From contig NW_026622974.1 in assembly GCF_023065955.2 (NCBI RefSeq), forward strand, positions 25,637,718-25,701,717: 64,000 bases of DNA. Reading direction: 5' to 3'. The position numbers and the translations under genes were made by a program. This document shows, in pieces, positions 35,612 through 48,439 of the stretch. The notes beneath the pieces were generated by a model. It was not told the DNA's origin. It was given only the letters and a program-made list of their open reading frames with translations, and did no database searches. Numbering within the stretch: the stretch's first letter is position 1; every line of letters begins with the position of its first letter. The stretch is from Ursus arctos (Eukaryota > Chordata > Mammalia > Carnivora > Ursidae).

Positions 35612-35808
35612 GGGGCGCCTGGGTGGCAAAGCAGTTAAGCATCTGCCTTCGGCTCAGGGCGTGATCCCGGCGATCTGGGATCGAGCCCCACATCAGGCTC
35701 CTCTGCTATGAGCCTGCTTCTTCCTCTCCCACTCCCCCTGCTTGTGTTCCCTCTCTCGCTGGCTGTCTCTATCTCTGTTGAATAACTAAATAAAATCTTT
35801 TAAAAAAA
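35612..35808 (+). mobile_element. CAN-SINE, young ursid-type
   Basis: Head ggggcgcctgggtggcaaag, 'cgctggctgtctctatctct', A-rich tail. Target duplication attagcttaaatgta at 35597-35611 and 35809-35823. Confidence 0.96.
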
Positions 35809-35823
35809 ATTAGCTTAAATGTA

Positions 35824-36384
35824 AAAAAGGTTTTGATACAGAAAAATTTTATTCTCTATTAGAGTTGATTATAAGAGAAATTGTAGATTTCCTAATTGTA
35901 GAATTGGTTAATTTTGGCAAAATTTTGTTGGAGGATTGTTAACTGGTTAAGTTATAACTAGATTATCTTTTCTGTTTAATTCCAAAAGGCTCTTATTTAT
36001 ATCTGTGCTTAAACTTTAGTAGTTTTAGTATATACTTTCACTTTCAGAATATTAACTATATTGAAGTTAAGAGATTAAAAAATGAAAGTTAAATCAAGTT
36101 GAATAAATAGGTTGCTATTGTTTATTCTTTTAATGAGTTTTATATGATTAATATCAAACTATATAATTTGTCTAATATTGTAAGAATGTTGGTGAGGAAG
36201 ACAGACACTTTATTAAGTAAAATATTGGTTCTACTCTTGATAATGTTGACATTCTTTAATTTTAATTTCTTGATTTTACCTCCGCATTAACCCTTTAAAG
36301 ATTATTTTAGGTATTTAAATATAGAATTTAGTTTTAGTCTTCTAAAGTATTAACATTTACTGAAATAACCTTTCTAGAATGGAG
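35824..36384. other. AT-rich DNA, no gene seen
   Basis: Very AT-rich; nothing recognisable. Confidence 0.4.
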
Positions 36385-36620
36385 TTAGAAAACTTTTTTA
36401 AATTTTATTTTTTAATTAATTTAAAAAAAATTTGAGTATACTTGACATACAATGTTACATTAGTTTCAGGATATAACATAGTGACTCAACTTTTCTATAC
36501 ATCATGCAATGCTTACCACAAGTGTACCTACCATATGTCACCATACAATGCTATTACAATATCATCGACTATATTTCTTATGCTGTGCTCTTTTATTCTG
36601 GAATTGGGAATTTTTTTAAT
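36385..36620 (-). mobile_element. L1M 3' end fragment, antisense
   Basis: 'gtatacttgacatacaatgt', 'acattagtttcaggatataa', 'catagtgactcaacttttct' is a common antisense old-L1 3' UTR pattern. Confidence 0.6.
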
Positions 36621-36629
36621 TTAAAGAGA

Positions 36630-37368
36630 TGCAGAGAAACTTCCATTTCTGTTGGACTAGATATTATGAAAATTCTCCCACTAACAGCATGTAGAAATTA
36701 TGAGATGAATATCTTCAAAACAAAGAGAAAACTGAAACTACAGTGGTAAGCTAGGACTAATGTCCTGATTTTTCTAGAGTGTCTATAATACTAGAAATAG
36801 AGGTCAAGGTTTTGACAGATTCCTGAAGGAATAGGAGTTAAGACCTTTTGTCTAATAAGATGGGCAAATAACTAACACTCATGCATAAAGGTAGGATACT
36901 CAGAGGGCTAGACCCTCAGTGAATGGTTGAACTAGGAAAAGAAAATCATATCTTGGTGAAAGGAGTCAAAAGGAAACTTTAAAAGCCTTAGTCCTTGGCT
37001 TCATGTTGGGGAAAATTGTTCCCTAAAAGTTAATTACCAGTCTATCTACACATAAGCTCGGGGGTTGAATTTACAAAACCTGCACAGTTCAAGAAAAACC
37101 ATTCTAACAATTTAATTTGAAGTGCTTCAGGTGGGTAGTGTACCAGAGTGGTAGAGCACTTACAAGAAGTAAATGCGTATTTATTTGGTGAAAGTAATTT
37201 CCAACTTGTCTTCTTAAAATTAAGGGCCACCAAAAAACACTGACATGCAGAAGAAAACAAGCTACAATGAGCAGAGTCATCAAAAACAGCAAACAGTAAA
37301 TTAGATAGACTTGACCTAAAATCTGACACAGGATTGCAAATGTTGAAATTATGCTTAAAATGTTTCTG

Positions 37369-37408
<40 letters not shown>

Positions 37409-38310
37409 ATTGTAAATATGACCAAGGACTAAGATTGAGAATATTTTAACAATTATATAACGTTGGAAAGAAACTAAGTAGAATCTATAGAAATAAAATA
37501 TATTTATTTAAATCAAAACTCTGTGGATGGGTTAAACATCAAACCAGATACAGCTAAATAGAAATTCATAGACTGGAGAACAGATCTGAAGAATTATGCA
37601 GAATTTAGCACAGAGAGATTTAAAAAGTATGGAAGATGAGTTAAGAGGTATGGAAAACAGAATGAAAACGTCTAACACATGGCTAACTAGAGTTCCAGAA
37701 CAAAAGAGTACTCAGAAGAGGGAGAGAAAATTTTGAAATATTTTTTAGAATGAGAATTTTCCGCAATTGAGGAAAGACACAGATTCTTAGATTAAGGAAA
37801 ACAATAAATCCCATGGAGAACAAATAAAACTAATCAACCCATTCACACTGTAGTCAAAGTGAAATCATCAATAACAAGATAAAAAGTAATTTACTAAAAT
37901 AGGTGGACACCTATTTTCAAATAAAAGTTAGATTGATGTCACAGCAGCAAAAATGGAAGCCAGAGAAAACAAACACATCTTCAATGTGCTGAGAGAAAAC
38001 AGAAGTTCATCTAAAGTTAGAAACTTAAACTATCTTTAAGAATGAGGATTAAATAAAGACATTTTTTGGTAGATACAAATTAAAGGAGTTAACCACCATC
38101 AGACTTCACTAAAGGGATTTCTAAAGGATGTACTCAAGGTAGAAGTAAAATGATCTCAGATAGAAGGTCTAAGATTCAAGAAAGAATGGTATGTAAAAAA
38201 AAAAAAAAAGGTAAACATGAAGGAAAATATAAACTAAGATGGACTGTATAAAAAAGTAATAAGGTAAAATTATTAAAATTTTATACTAATAACATTTAAG
38301 ATGAGAAGGG
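36630..38310 (+). repeat. HAL1/L1 ORF1-like relic
   Basis: From 37900 to 38200 the plus strand resembles the end of an old ORF1: 'gcagcaaaaatggaagccag', 'ttcaatgtgctgagagaaaa', 'cttcactaaagggatttcta', 'ggatgtactcaaggtagaag'. The upstream part to 36630 has a similar A-rich coding-like bias but is less clear. Contains an (AAAT)n tract. Confidence 0.45.
37368..37407. repeat. (AAAT)n microsatellite
   Basis: About ten tandem units. Confidence 0.95.
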
Positions 38311-38313
38311 AGT

Positions 38314-38751
38314 TGTTATATGTTGAATTATTTCCCCCCGAAAAAGATATGTTGGAATCCTAACCCACAGTACCTCATAATGTAATTTTATTTGGAAATA
38401 GAGTCCTTACAGAGGTAATGCAGTTTAAATGAGGTCATTAGAATGGCCCTAATCCAACATGACTGGTGTCCTTACAAAAAAGAGAAATTTAGACACAGAT
38501 AGCACATAGAAAGAAAACCACATGAAGTTGAAACTATGCTTACATGCCAAAGAATCCCAAAGATTGCCAGAAAGCCACCAGAAGAATTCAAGGCATAGAA
38601 AGATTCTTCCTCACAGCCCTCAGAAGGAACCAACCCTCTTGACACCTTGATCTTAGATTTCTAGCCTCTAGAAGCATGAGACAATAACGTGATTGTTTAG
38701 ATTGCTCGGTTTGTAGTTCTTTGTTACAGCAGCTGTAACAAACTAATACGG
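38314..38751 (+). mobile_element. MLT1-like LTR (ERVL-MaLR)
   Basis: Starts TG ('tgttatatgttgaattattt'), then 'ggaatcctaacccacagtac', 'ggccctaatccaacatgact', 'accttgatcttagatttcta' and ends near 'caaactaatacgg'. Length (about 438 bp) and order fit an MaLR LTR. No internal region. Confidence 0.8.
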
Positions 38752-39276
38752 AAGTGTTTAGAGTAAAATGTCCAATGTGATGAGAGTTCTAATAACTTCA
38801 TATTATTTGCAAAAATAAAATTATACATTTTAAGGAACCTATATATGTTAAAATTTTTCTTGGAAGTCACTAAAAATGAAAATGTATCTTTTACTTCAAT
38901 ACAGAATAAATAGAATAAAAAATGAATTCTCATTGTATATATGGCTGATTCCACATCTGGAAAGGTACAAGATGATCCTGGAACATTTTCATACCAGAGA
39001 GCAAGAAAACCCTCAAAGATTTCTGCTAGCAGACTCATAAGCTAATCTGATTAGGCTATACTGGTCAAGAAAGGAAAATCTATATACCAATAAAGATAAG
39101 AACTACAGTGGATAAAACTTATCTAATATATTTAAATCCAGAAGTTCAAAATGATACTAATTATTTATGATTTATAGGAATAAATGAACAAACTCAATAG
39201 TTAATTTTGGAGGGTTCTAGAGAATGATTTCATTATTTTGGAAACTAATTAAAATATGTCAAGAATTAATCCTAGC
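38752..39276. other. Unassigned AT-rich DNA
   Basis: Possible old L1 3' UTR trace at 38750-38850; otherwise nothing. Confidence 0.3.
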
Positions 39277-40035
39277 ATCTTTTGGAAAGATGGTAGTAGA
39301 AAGATTCTGGTTTTACCTAGTCTCATGGATATACCTAGATAACACACACATCAGTGTAAATAACCCAGAAAATGACCCAAAGACCACCAGAACAGACTCT
39401 CCATGGCTAAATGTAGAGAAGAGGCCACAATGAAGAGGGTTGGAGGGGCAGAGACATGGTCAGGAACCAAACTGACCCATGGGAGGGAGGGATGTCACAG
39501 GCATGGAGTGGGGAGAGGGAGCAGGTCCCACTCTAGGCACTCCAGGCACCCCAGGCACAGGGAACCCACACTGGGAAGATGAATCCCCATAACACTTGGC
39601 TTTGAAAACGAGAGAGCTTAACTTCTCAAGTTCTTACAATTAGTGGGGCTTAACACCTGGAACTTTAAAAATCAATGGGCTTAGCTCTAGGAGAGCTGGA
39701 CAGTGACAGGAAACTTAGTCCCCACCTTTAAAGAGACAGAACAACAAAAGCCCTGCTGAGATATAGGATAAATCCCTTTTGCACTGTTGGTGGGTAATTC
39801 AAAATGGTGCAGACAATGTGGAAAACAGTATGGAGATTCCTCAAAAAGTGAAAAATAGAACTACCCTATTATCCACTAAGTATACTACTAGGTATTTACC
39901 CAAAGAATGCAAAAATACTAATTCAAAGGGATACATGACCTCTAGTATTTATAGCAGCATTATCTACAGTAGCCAAACTATGGAAACAGCCCATGTCCAT
40001 CAACTAATGAATGGATAAAGAAGATAGGATATATG

Positions 40036-40073
<38 letters not shown>

Positions 40074-40488
40074 CAATGGAATATTACTCAGACATAAAAA
40101 AATGAATCAAATCTTGCCATTTGCAACAACATGGATGGAGCTAGACAGTATTATGCCAAGCAAAATAAGTCAGAGAAGACAAATCCCATATGATTCCACT
40201 CATACGTATAATTTAAGAAACAAAACAAAGGCGCAAAAGGGAAAAAAAGAGAGGCAAACCAAGAAGATTCTTAACTATAGAGAATAAACTGATGGTTACC
40301 AGAGAGGAGGTGGGTGGGGGAATGGGTAAAATAGTTGAAGGGGATTAAAAGTATACTTCTGGTGATGAACACTGAATAAATTAGAGAATTGTTGAATCAC
40401 TACATTGTACACCTCAAAGTATACTTTCATATAATACATACATATAATACTGTATGTTAATTATCCTGGAATTAAAAATAAAGAATCC
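39277..40488 (+). mobile_element. L1 with 5' UTR fused to ORF2 end (large internal deletion)
   Basis: 39277-39765 is an L1 5' UTR of the same kind as at 45333 (shared 'cagagaagaggccacac/a' and 'ggctttgaaaa' segments; a YY1-like aagatgg near the start). At about 39770 it passes directly into the ORF2 C-terminal end ('gcactgttggtgggtaattc') and a 3' UTR that ends near 40488. ORF1 and most of ORF2, several kb, are missing. A microsatellite (AC)n has expanded inside it. Confidence 0.8.
40041..40076. repeat. (AC)n microsatellite
   Basis: Inside the ORF2 end of the deleted L1, where ORF2 normally has 'atatacacaatggaatatta'. Confidence 0.95.
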
Positions 40489-40589
40489 TATATTTCCTAA
40501 AAGATATCTTGAGTCCTTATTCTATGCAAATATTTGTCTAGAGAGTTTCTTTTTATAACCCTATTCCAGAAAAGAAATGCTGAAGTTTG

Positions 40590-41380
40590 AAGAAATTCAA
40601 ATATCACTATTTTAAACACTCCTAATGAATTAACAGAGGTATGTAATAATCACCAATGGCAGAAAAGACCACAAAAAAAGAGAGAAATCAAATGTTATAT
40701 ATGTTTTAGTTGAAGTGCAAGACACCTGAGATTGAGTTGAGAAAAAAATCTAACCTAAAATTGACCAAGACTCTAGGTCTAGTTAATAATTTTTGGGAAA
40801 TACAAGGAGATGGAGAAATGTGCTGAATACCACCTTGTGAATACAATAACAAAACCAGACCATAGGAAACCATAGGATAGATGACCCAGCATATTTAACA
40901 CATTAAACTGAAATGATATGAAAATAAAATAAAATAAAATAAAATAAAATAAAATAAAAATAAAAATAAATGGATGGAAAACATACAGATTAGAAAAGAC
41001 TTAGAAGACCTAGCAAACAATAAGTATAGACCTTATTTAGATACTTGTTTTAAGTAAAAAAAGGTATAAAATCACCAGGGAAATAGGAACATTGAGTGGA
41101 CATTTTATAGTGTTAAATATTCATTTTTAAATTCTAAAGATGCAATAATTTGTGGTTATGTTAAAAGAAAAGCACTTTAAAATAACTTGTGACAAGGTGG
41201 TGGCTATGGTGCTGTTTGGGGGGAATGAATGAAGGTCTAGAGAATAACTGGCTATATACTGGTAATTATCAAAGCTGGGTTATCAGTATTAGTTATTTAT
41301 TCTTTCTAGTTTTATAGATCTTTGAAAATTCTGTAATACAAAAGTTAAAATGAACATAATAACAATTCCTACTTCACAGG
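40590..41380 (+). mobile_element. L1M 3' UTR relic
   Basis: General order and end ('gctgggttatcagtattagt', 'attctgtaatacaaaagtta') fit an old L1 3' UTR. It includes an (AAAAT)n tract at 40920-40965. Confidence 0.5.
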
Positions 41381-41431
41381 GTGATAGAGTAAAAAAATCA
41401 ATATATTTACTAGCACAGAAGTTCTCCTGTA

Positions 41432-41628
41432 GGGGCGCCTGGGTAGCACAGTGGTTAAGCATCTGCCTTCAGCTCAGGGCGTGATCCTAGCGTTCTGGGT
41501 TCGAGCCCCACATCAGGCTCCTCCACTAGGAGCCTGCTTCTTCCTCTACTACTCCCCCTGCTTGTGTTCCCTCTCTCACTGGCTGTCTCTCTCTGTCAAA
41601 TAAATAAATAAAATCTTTAAAATAAAAA
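41432..41628 (+). mobile_element. CAN-SINE, ursid-type
   Basis: Head ggggcgcctgggtagcacag, tail (AAAT)n. Target duplication aagttctcctgta at 41419-41431 and 41629-41641. Confidence 0.96.
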
Positions 41629-41845
41629 AAGTTCTCCTGTAATTCATACCCAATTTTTTAAAAGCCTTGATCAATTATATAAAAGAAAGAAGGAAAAAAT
41701 GCAGCAAATTCAGGGGAAACAAGAAGCACAAAATAAGAAAATTTCAAACTTACTAACAGTTAAAAGCCAGTGTTAAAATTTATATGAAAGAGTAAGGAGT
41801 ACAAGAGCATAAAGGAAATTTGAAAAAGAAAATAAATTTGTTTAG

Positions 41846-43010
41846 ATGACAAATAAAACAGTGGAACAGAATAGGATGAGGAAATATTCCCAAATATCTT
41901 ACTCAAAGATGATATATATGTCATTGTGGATTGGCAAGAAAATGATGAACCATTCCATAAAGGATGGGCTATTTAGGGAATTAATTTGGAACAATAAAAT
42001 AAAATCCCAATTTCAGATCCCTATTTCATATATATATATAAAAAAAAAACCTCTAAGTGGATTAAAGACCTGAAAGGAAAATAAAATAAAATAAAAATAA
42101 AAATTATAAATTCTGGGTAGTAAAGGATTTCTTAAACAAGCCCAAAACCAAAAAGGAGAAAGACTGTTTAGATTTGACAATTGTATTTTTCCAAAATTAA
42201 AAGGGATTATGTTCACAATACATATTACTGATAACTGAATCAATAACGTAGATAATTCAAATAATTAAAAAGGACTAATTACATATAAGTGAAACGGGCA
42301 AAAGAGTTGAATCAGCAACTCATGGAAGACAATACCTAAAAATAGTTCAGCGAATTCAACATAAAATAATGAGAGACCATTCACCCATGTGAGATTAACA
42401 AAATTTGAAAAGGACTGCAACTCCAGCTGTAACTGAGGAGGCTTAGTAACTCTGATCAGCAAATCTACTTCTAGGCATTTACCTACAGAAGAAAGGCTAT
42501 ACCAAAACTCTATCACATGTACATAAGGAACATATACAAGAACATTCATAGCATCATTGTTTATACGAACAAAATACTGAAAACAAATGCCCATCTTAAG
42601 CAAAACTGATGAACAATTGTGCATAATCACACAATAGATTACTATCAAGCAATCAAAATTAACTACTGTCACAAATATCAAGATAGATGAATCTCATAAA
42701 CATAATGTTGAGGAAAGGAACCAAATCACAGACTAAATAGGCATTGTGGTAATATTTATATGCAGTTTAAGCACTTCCATAAATCTATATAACAAAATTA
42801 TAAAGAAATGCACTGGAATGTCAAATGTAAAATTCAGAATAATAGTTGTGGATTGGAGAGATGTGGGTATATTCATAAAAGGCAATAAATGGGTTAGCAA
42901 TATTTTGTTTCTTAATCTGAGTGGTGGGTGCATGGGTATTTATTATATTATTGGAAGTTTACATAGTAAAACTTTTATTATTAAAAATAATTTAAACGTT
43001 ACTAAGAATA
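41846..43010 (+). mobile_element. L1M ORF2 end and 3' UTR
   Basis: Decayed ORF2 C-terminus (42100-42660; 'tacttctaggcatttaccta' near 42468, 'aacattcatagcatcattgt' near 42541), then a 3' UTR to about 43010 ('gtgcatgggtatttattata'). Confidence 0.7.
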
Positions 43011-43054
43011 ACTTCTTAATAATAAACTATCGGTAAAACAGTTAGAAAATATAA

Positions 43055-43195
43055 ATACATTCATTGAGTTTCTTAAAAGTGCTGGACACCGCTAGACACT
43101 GAAAGGAATATCATGTTGAACAAGAAAGACATAGTTTTTAGCTTTATAGACCTTAAAACCTATGTGGGAAGATAAACATTAAACAAATAGTTACT
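43055..43195 (-). repeat. L2 3' end
   Basis: 'ttcattgagtttcttaaaag', 'atatcatgttgaacaagaaa' and 'gataaacattaaacaaatag' follow the antisense L2 3' end. Confidence 0.55.
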
Positions 43196-43329
43196 GTTCT
43201 AGATGACTTGCCATTCTCAAACATACAGTTTTTTTTTATGAATTCCTGCTTTCTCTCAACCTTGCCTGCTTTTCTCTTGACCCATCTCCTACTTTGTAGG
43301 TCTCCATAACCACAATGTTTTCTCTGATG

Positions 43330-43500
43330 TCTCCCTGCAGTATTGATCCAAATTTCCTCTCTCAGATCACTGTGCCCTCTTTTTTTTAACCTCTGAATTG
43401 CAATTATTAGTTCACCTTTCTGTTCCTGCCAGTAGTCTGTGAGCTCCTTAAAATAGGAACCATTTTCTAACCACCATTGTGGCACACAATAAATGTTGAA
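43330..43500 (+). repeat. L2 3' end
   Basis: 'tagtctgtgagctccttaaa', 'taggaaccattttctaacca', 'ggcacacaataaatgttgaa' is the L2 3' terminus. Confidence 0.75.
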
Positions 43501-44156
43501 AAACTGTATTTACATGTGAAAAGTAAAGTAGTAAGGCCTTGTGATTAAAAGAATACCAAGATGTTATTTATGTTTGCTTGTATGTGATAGCAACTTGAAA
43601 TTGAGATGACAGCCTTAGTATTACATGCATTTTGGCCAGAACATACTATAAAAGATACACTGTCTGCTGCCCCATGACTAAAAAATTTCTTTTCAAGATT
43701 TCCTACACCAAATAATCTCCAATCGCATACACATTTAAGAAAAGAGTGAATCAAATACCTTAAAATCATAAAAACACAGGTGAATTTAATTTTCCATTAT
43801 CCCCATTAACTGGAATCTGGCTTTTGCCCTAAGACTTGCTCTCACAAAGGCATAACCTATTTCTATTACCAGGGCCTCATTGGCTTTTATTAGAGCACAT
43901 CATCAACACAGGGAGAAAGACAGCAATTTGGTACGTGTAATTCAAAAGAATTTCTCCAAGACTTCTTTGAGGTAATATCAGAAAATTCCCTTGATATCTA
44001 CCTTAAAAGAAAATTGGATCTTAAATTTAACTCCACAGAAACACATCTTTTGAAGTATCACAAATAAAGCAGGTTTCCTGCCTGGGGACACTTGGCTATT
44101 GCTCTAGCAATTGCACTTACTATACTATGGAAAATGGAACATCACTACATTTATTT
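43501..44156. other. Unique DNA, no gene seen
   Basis: No repeat or gene recognised. Confidence 0.4.
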
Positions 44157-44411
44157 GTCTCAAAAATTGCCCTAAGAAGGATGCCCACTACCTCCACTAT
44201 TATTTCATGTTGAATTGGGAGTGTTGGACAATGCATTCAGACATAACAAAAAAAGTAGAGGCACAAGAATTAGGAAAAATAAAGAAATAAAACTATCCTT
44301 ATTTTCAATTTATGAGATAGTATTCTTGGAAAACCTGAGAGAATCAAAAATAAAATTAACACATACATAAATCTGTGAAGTAATAGAATGCAATTTTAAC
44401 ATACAAAAATT

Positions 44412-44609
44412 GGGGCGCCTGGGTGGCACAGCGGTTAAGCGTCTGCCTTCGGCTCAGGGCGTGATCCTGGCGTTATGGGATCGAGCCCCACATCAGGCTC
44501 TTCTGCTATGAGCCTGCTTCTTCCTCTCCCACTCCCCCTGCTTGTGTTCCCTCTCTCGCTGGCTGTCTCTATCTCTGTCAAATAAATAAATAAAATCTTA
44601 AAAAAAAAA
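44412..44609 (+). mobile_element. CAN-SINE, youngest ursid-type
   Basis: The cleanest copy in the window: head ggggcgcctgggtggcacag, 'cggttaagcgtctgccttcg', 'ctctcgctggctgtctctat', (AAAT)n-AAATCTT tail. Target duplication taacatacaaaaat at 44397-44410 and 44610-44623. Confidence 0.97.
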
Positions 44610-44910
44610 TAACATACAAAAATAAATAACCATTTAGAAGACATAACGGAAGAAAAACTCCATTTATAACAACAAAAAATATAAAATACTTAGGCATAAA
44701 CTTAAAAAGAAATGTGCAAAATCTATATGAGGAAAACTTTAAAAATATACCTGAAATGCACAAAAGCAGATTTAATAAATGGAAAGACATTCTTCATTCT
44801 TGAATAGAATGAATCAACATAAAAGAGTTAATTCTCCCTAAGTTATTATGTAAATTAAATGTGATCCAATAAAAATCCAAAAAATTTTATTGTCAGAGTG
44901 AGATAATTTT

Positions 44911-45093
44911 TAAAAAAGATTTTATTTATCTATTTGTCGTGGGGGGGCACACAAACAGGGGGAGCTGCAGGCAGAGGGAGAAGCAGGCTCCCTGCTGAGC
45001 CAGGAGCCCTGCATGAGACTCAATCCCAGTACCCTGAGATCATGACCTGAGCTGAAGGCAGACACTTAACCAACTGAGCCACCAAGGTGTCCC
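44911..45093 (-). mobile_element. CAN-SINE, older type
   Basis: Minus-strand copy with 'gagccaccaaggtgtccc' at the head end. The usual GA block is replaced by a G-run (44941-44947). Target duplication not clear. Confidence 0.9.
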
Positions 45094-45332
45094 TAGAGAA
45101 TCTGATTCTAAAGTTCACACTTACAAATAAATATACCAGAGAAGCCAGGAAAGTTCTGGAAAAAAAAAAAACAAAACCAAACAGAATAATTAGTTTTACC
45201 AATTATTAAACATACAAACGCTTCTATAATTAAAATAGAGAGTACCATTGTATGAAAAGACAGATCAGTAAAAGGAATAGCATAGCAAGCTCAGAAATGG
45301 ACCTAAATACATATCAAAATTCAACATATGAA

Positions 45333-48137
45333 GACTTCCTGGGAAGATAGGGGAGTTGGAGGACCTAAACTCACCCTGTCCCATTGAAACAACTAGATGA
45401 CACATCAGTGTAAGTAACCAAGAAAACTACCTGAAGACTGGCAGAACTAAGCCCACAACTAAATTCAGAGAAGAGGCCACACTGAAGAGGGTAGGAAAGG
45501 TGGAGATGCAGTGGGCAGCTAATGCCTGTGGTCTGGCGATTGGAAGGAAGGAGCTGGGGGTGTAGAGAAGAGCAAGAAACAGACTATCACACCTGGGAAC
45601 CTGCACAGGGAAGATGAATGCCCACAGCATTTGGCTTTGAAAATTAGAGGGGATGAATTTCATGAGTTCTCACAACCAGTGGGACTTAAAGCCTGGAACT
45701 TTAAAAATCAGCAGCTTGGCTCTGGAAGAACCCAGAGGGCAATAGGAAACTGAGTCCCTGCCCTTAAAAAGATAGCATGACAAACAGCCCAAGGAGATAC
45801 AGTGTAAAAGCATTAGTTTGCAAAATGTCTAGAGCATATGAGAGGGAGAGTTGTTTACTAAATTCAGAGTACCCTGAGGGACAAAGGAGCTTGCAGATGC
45901 CATTTCCCTCCTGTGCCCCTCCAGCAAAATCACTTGGTCACCTGCAGGAACCAGTCCAACACCAGATTTCACTATCTAACTGGCTTACACCATGCTCTGC
46001 TCTTCACAGTTTGGTGGATCTGCCCCTTCCAGCCAGGCCTGCCTCAGTCCTGGCACTGAAGGGTTCACTTCCTGCAAGACCAGCACAACCTCACCAACAC
46101 TGCATCATTTGACTGTGAGCTTTGTAGGCCCTGGTCTTGGCAGCTGTGGCAGGTCAGCTTCTGGGGAGGACAGTGCACCTTGTTAAAACTGCATCCCCTG
46201 CCCTCATGCACTTTGCAGAGTGGCCCTAATCTTCCATGATATCAGCAGCAGCTGCATATTCCCTGTGGAAGAGGACCAGCACCAATCTGTTCAAAGTATG
46301 TGCCCACCCACTACTTCAAGAGCAAGAGACATAGCAAATGAAGAGACAGAGGAATATGACCCAAATGAGAGAATAGGACAAAACCACAGCAAGAGAGCTA
46401 AGTGAAACAGAAATAAGTAATATATCTGATAGAGAATTTAAAGTAATGGTCATAAAGATACTCACTGGACTTGAGAAAAGAATGGAGGACATCAATGAGA
46501 CTTCAACACAGAGATAAATAAGAACCAACCAGAAATGAAGAGCACAATAACTGAAACAGAAAATACACTAGATGGGATAAATGACAGGATAGAAGCAGAA
46601 GAATGAGTCAGTGACCTAGAGAAGAGAGTAATGGACAGTAATCAAGCTGAACAGATGAGAGAGAAAAAATTATGCAAAATGAGGATAGCCTTAGGGGACT
46701 CAGCAACTCCATCAAGTGTCATAGCATTCACATTATAGGGATCCCAGAGGAAGAAGAGAGAGAAAAGGGGGCAGAAAATTTATTTTAAGAAATAATAGCT
46801 GAAAACTTCTCAAATCTGGGGAAGGAAACAGAAATTCAGATCCAGGAGGCACAGATATTCCCCAACAAAATCACCCAAGAAGGTCCAAACCAAGACATGT
46901 AGTAATTAAAATGGCAAAAAGCAGTGATAAAGAAAGAATTTTAAAAGCAGCAGGAGCAAAGAAGTTACATACAAGGGAAACCTCATAAGGCTATTGGTGG
47001 ATTTTTCAACAGAAACTTTGCAGACCTGAAGAGAGTGGCATGATATATTCAAAGTGCTGAAAGGAAAAATTCTGCAGCCAAGAATACTCTATCCAGCAAA
47101 GCTATCATTCAGAATACAAGGAGATAGAGCTTCCTAGACAAACAAAACTTAAAGGAGTTCATGAGCATTAAACCAGTCCTCCAAGAGATGTTAAAGGGAA
47201 CTCTGTGAATGGAAAGGAAAGACCAAAGCAGAAAAATATGAATATCTGTAAAAGTCAGTCAAGGGACTCATAAAATAAAAGGATGCAAATTATGACACGA
47301 TATACCTAAAATGTGGGGAGGAGAGGAGTAAAGAATAGGGGTTAAAACTTAAGTGACCATCAACTTAAGATAGACTGCTATATGCAGAAGATATTACATA
47401 CAAACATAATTGTAACCACAAATCAAAACTGGTAATAGATATGTAAAGAATAAAGAGAAATTGAAGTATATCACTAAAGAAAACCAACTTATGGAGAGAG
47501 AAGAGGGTAAGGGAAGAAAGGAACAGAGAAGGTCCACAAAAACAAACACAAAACAACAAAACGGCAATAAATACATACTTAATAATTACTTTGAATGTAA
47601 ATGGGCTAAATACTCCAATCTAAAGACTAGGGTGACGAATAGATTAGAAAACAAACAAGACCCATTTTATGCTTCCTATAAGAGACTCACTTCAGACCTA
47701 AAGATACATGTGGATAGAAAATGAGGGGATGGAGAAATATTTATCATGCAACTGGATGTCAAAAGAAAATCAGGGTAGCAATACTTATATCAGAAAAGAA
47801 TAGACTTTAAAGCAAAGTCTGTAACAAGAAACAAAGGGGCCACTGTATTATCACTATGGGAACAACTGACCAAGGAGACATTAATTGAAAATATTTATAT
47901 CGCTAACATGGGAGCCACCCAAATACATAAAAGAGTTAATAATAAAAATATATTAAATAATTGATAACAATACAATAATAGTAGGGGAAATTAACATACC
48001 ACTTAAGTCAAAGGACAAGTGATCTAAGCAGAAAATCAACAAGGAAACAGTGGCTTTGAATGACACACTGGATCAGATGGATGATAACCCCAATCAAATT
48101 GAAGTTTGGTACACTATAGAAGAGAATTGGCCTCAGG
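45333..48137 (+). mobile_element. L1 5' part: 5' UTR, ORF1, start of ORF2
   Basis: Starts with the L1 5' signature 'gacttcctgggaagataggg' and reads 5' UTR (45333 to about 46375), decayed ORF1 (about 46376-47220), spacer, and the beginning of ORF2 with endonuclease domain (about 47560-48110). It is cut off by a SINE at 48138. What follows the SINE is an older L1 3' UTR, so the 3' half is missing or lies elsewhere. Confidence 0.8.
46376..47220 (+). pseudogene. Decayed L1 ORF1
   Basis: ORF1 encodes the L1 RNA-binding chaperone (coiled coil, RRM, C-terminal domain). Here the coiled-coil part (46376-46680), the RRM start near 46730 (IIGIPEEEERE-like) and the C-terminal domain (46940-47190, with an ILYPAK-like region near 47088) can be followed only across stops and frame changes. 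Confidence 0.7.
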
Positions 48138-48350
48138 TTTTTTGTTTTTTTAGAGAGGGGGGAAGGAAGAGAAAGAGTGAGAGCAAGCGCAAGCAGGAGT
48201 GGGGGAAGGGCAAAGGAGAGAAAGAATCTTAAGCAAGCTCCACACTCAGCATGAGGCCCAACTTGGGGCTCGATCTCACAATCCTGAGATCATGACCTGA
48301 GCTAAAATCAAGAGTGGGGCACTTAACCAACTGAGCGGCCCAGGTGCCCA
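48138..48350 (-). mobile_element. CAN-SINE, older type
   Basis: Minus-strand copy with 'gagatcatgacctgagctaa', 'aatcaagagtggggcactta' and 'ctgagcggcccaggtgccc'. The 'aatcaagagt' variant marks a different, older SINE subfamily than the ursid-type copies. Confidence 0.88.
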
Positions 48351-48380
48351 GCTCCTGAGTAAATTTTTGTGAGAGGCAAT

Positions 48381-48409
48381 AAATGAATGAATGAATGAAT
48401 GAATGAATG
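48381..48409. repeat. (TGAA)n microsatellite
   Basis: About seven units. Confidence 0.93.
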
Positions 48410-48439
48410 GTGAGGAGGAATATCCTAAAGAAGGCTGAG

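Larger units (their letters stand above)
44157..45325 (+). pseudogene. Old L1 ORF2 relic (RT to C-terminal half)
   Basis: Begins near the conserved '[11 protein letters not shown]' region (decayed, 44175-44215), passes the catalytic-box region near 44300, and continues to 'gcatagcaagctcagaaatg' (45280). Two SINEs of opposite orientation sit inside it. It ends where a separate L1 begins. Confidence 0.75.

Noticed and set aside
42265..42681. 138-codon minus-strand open frame
   Set aside because: Antisense of a decayed L1 ORF2 end; no start context or domain.
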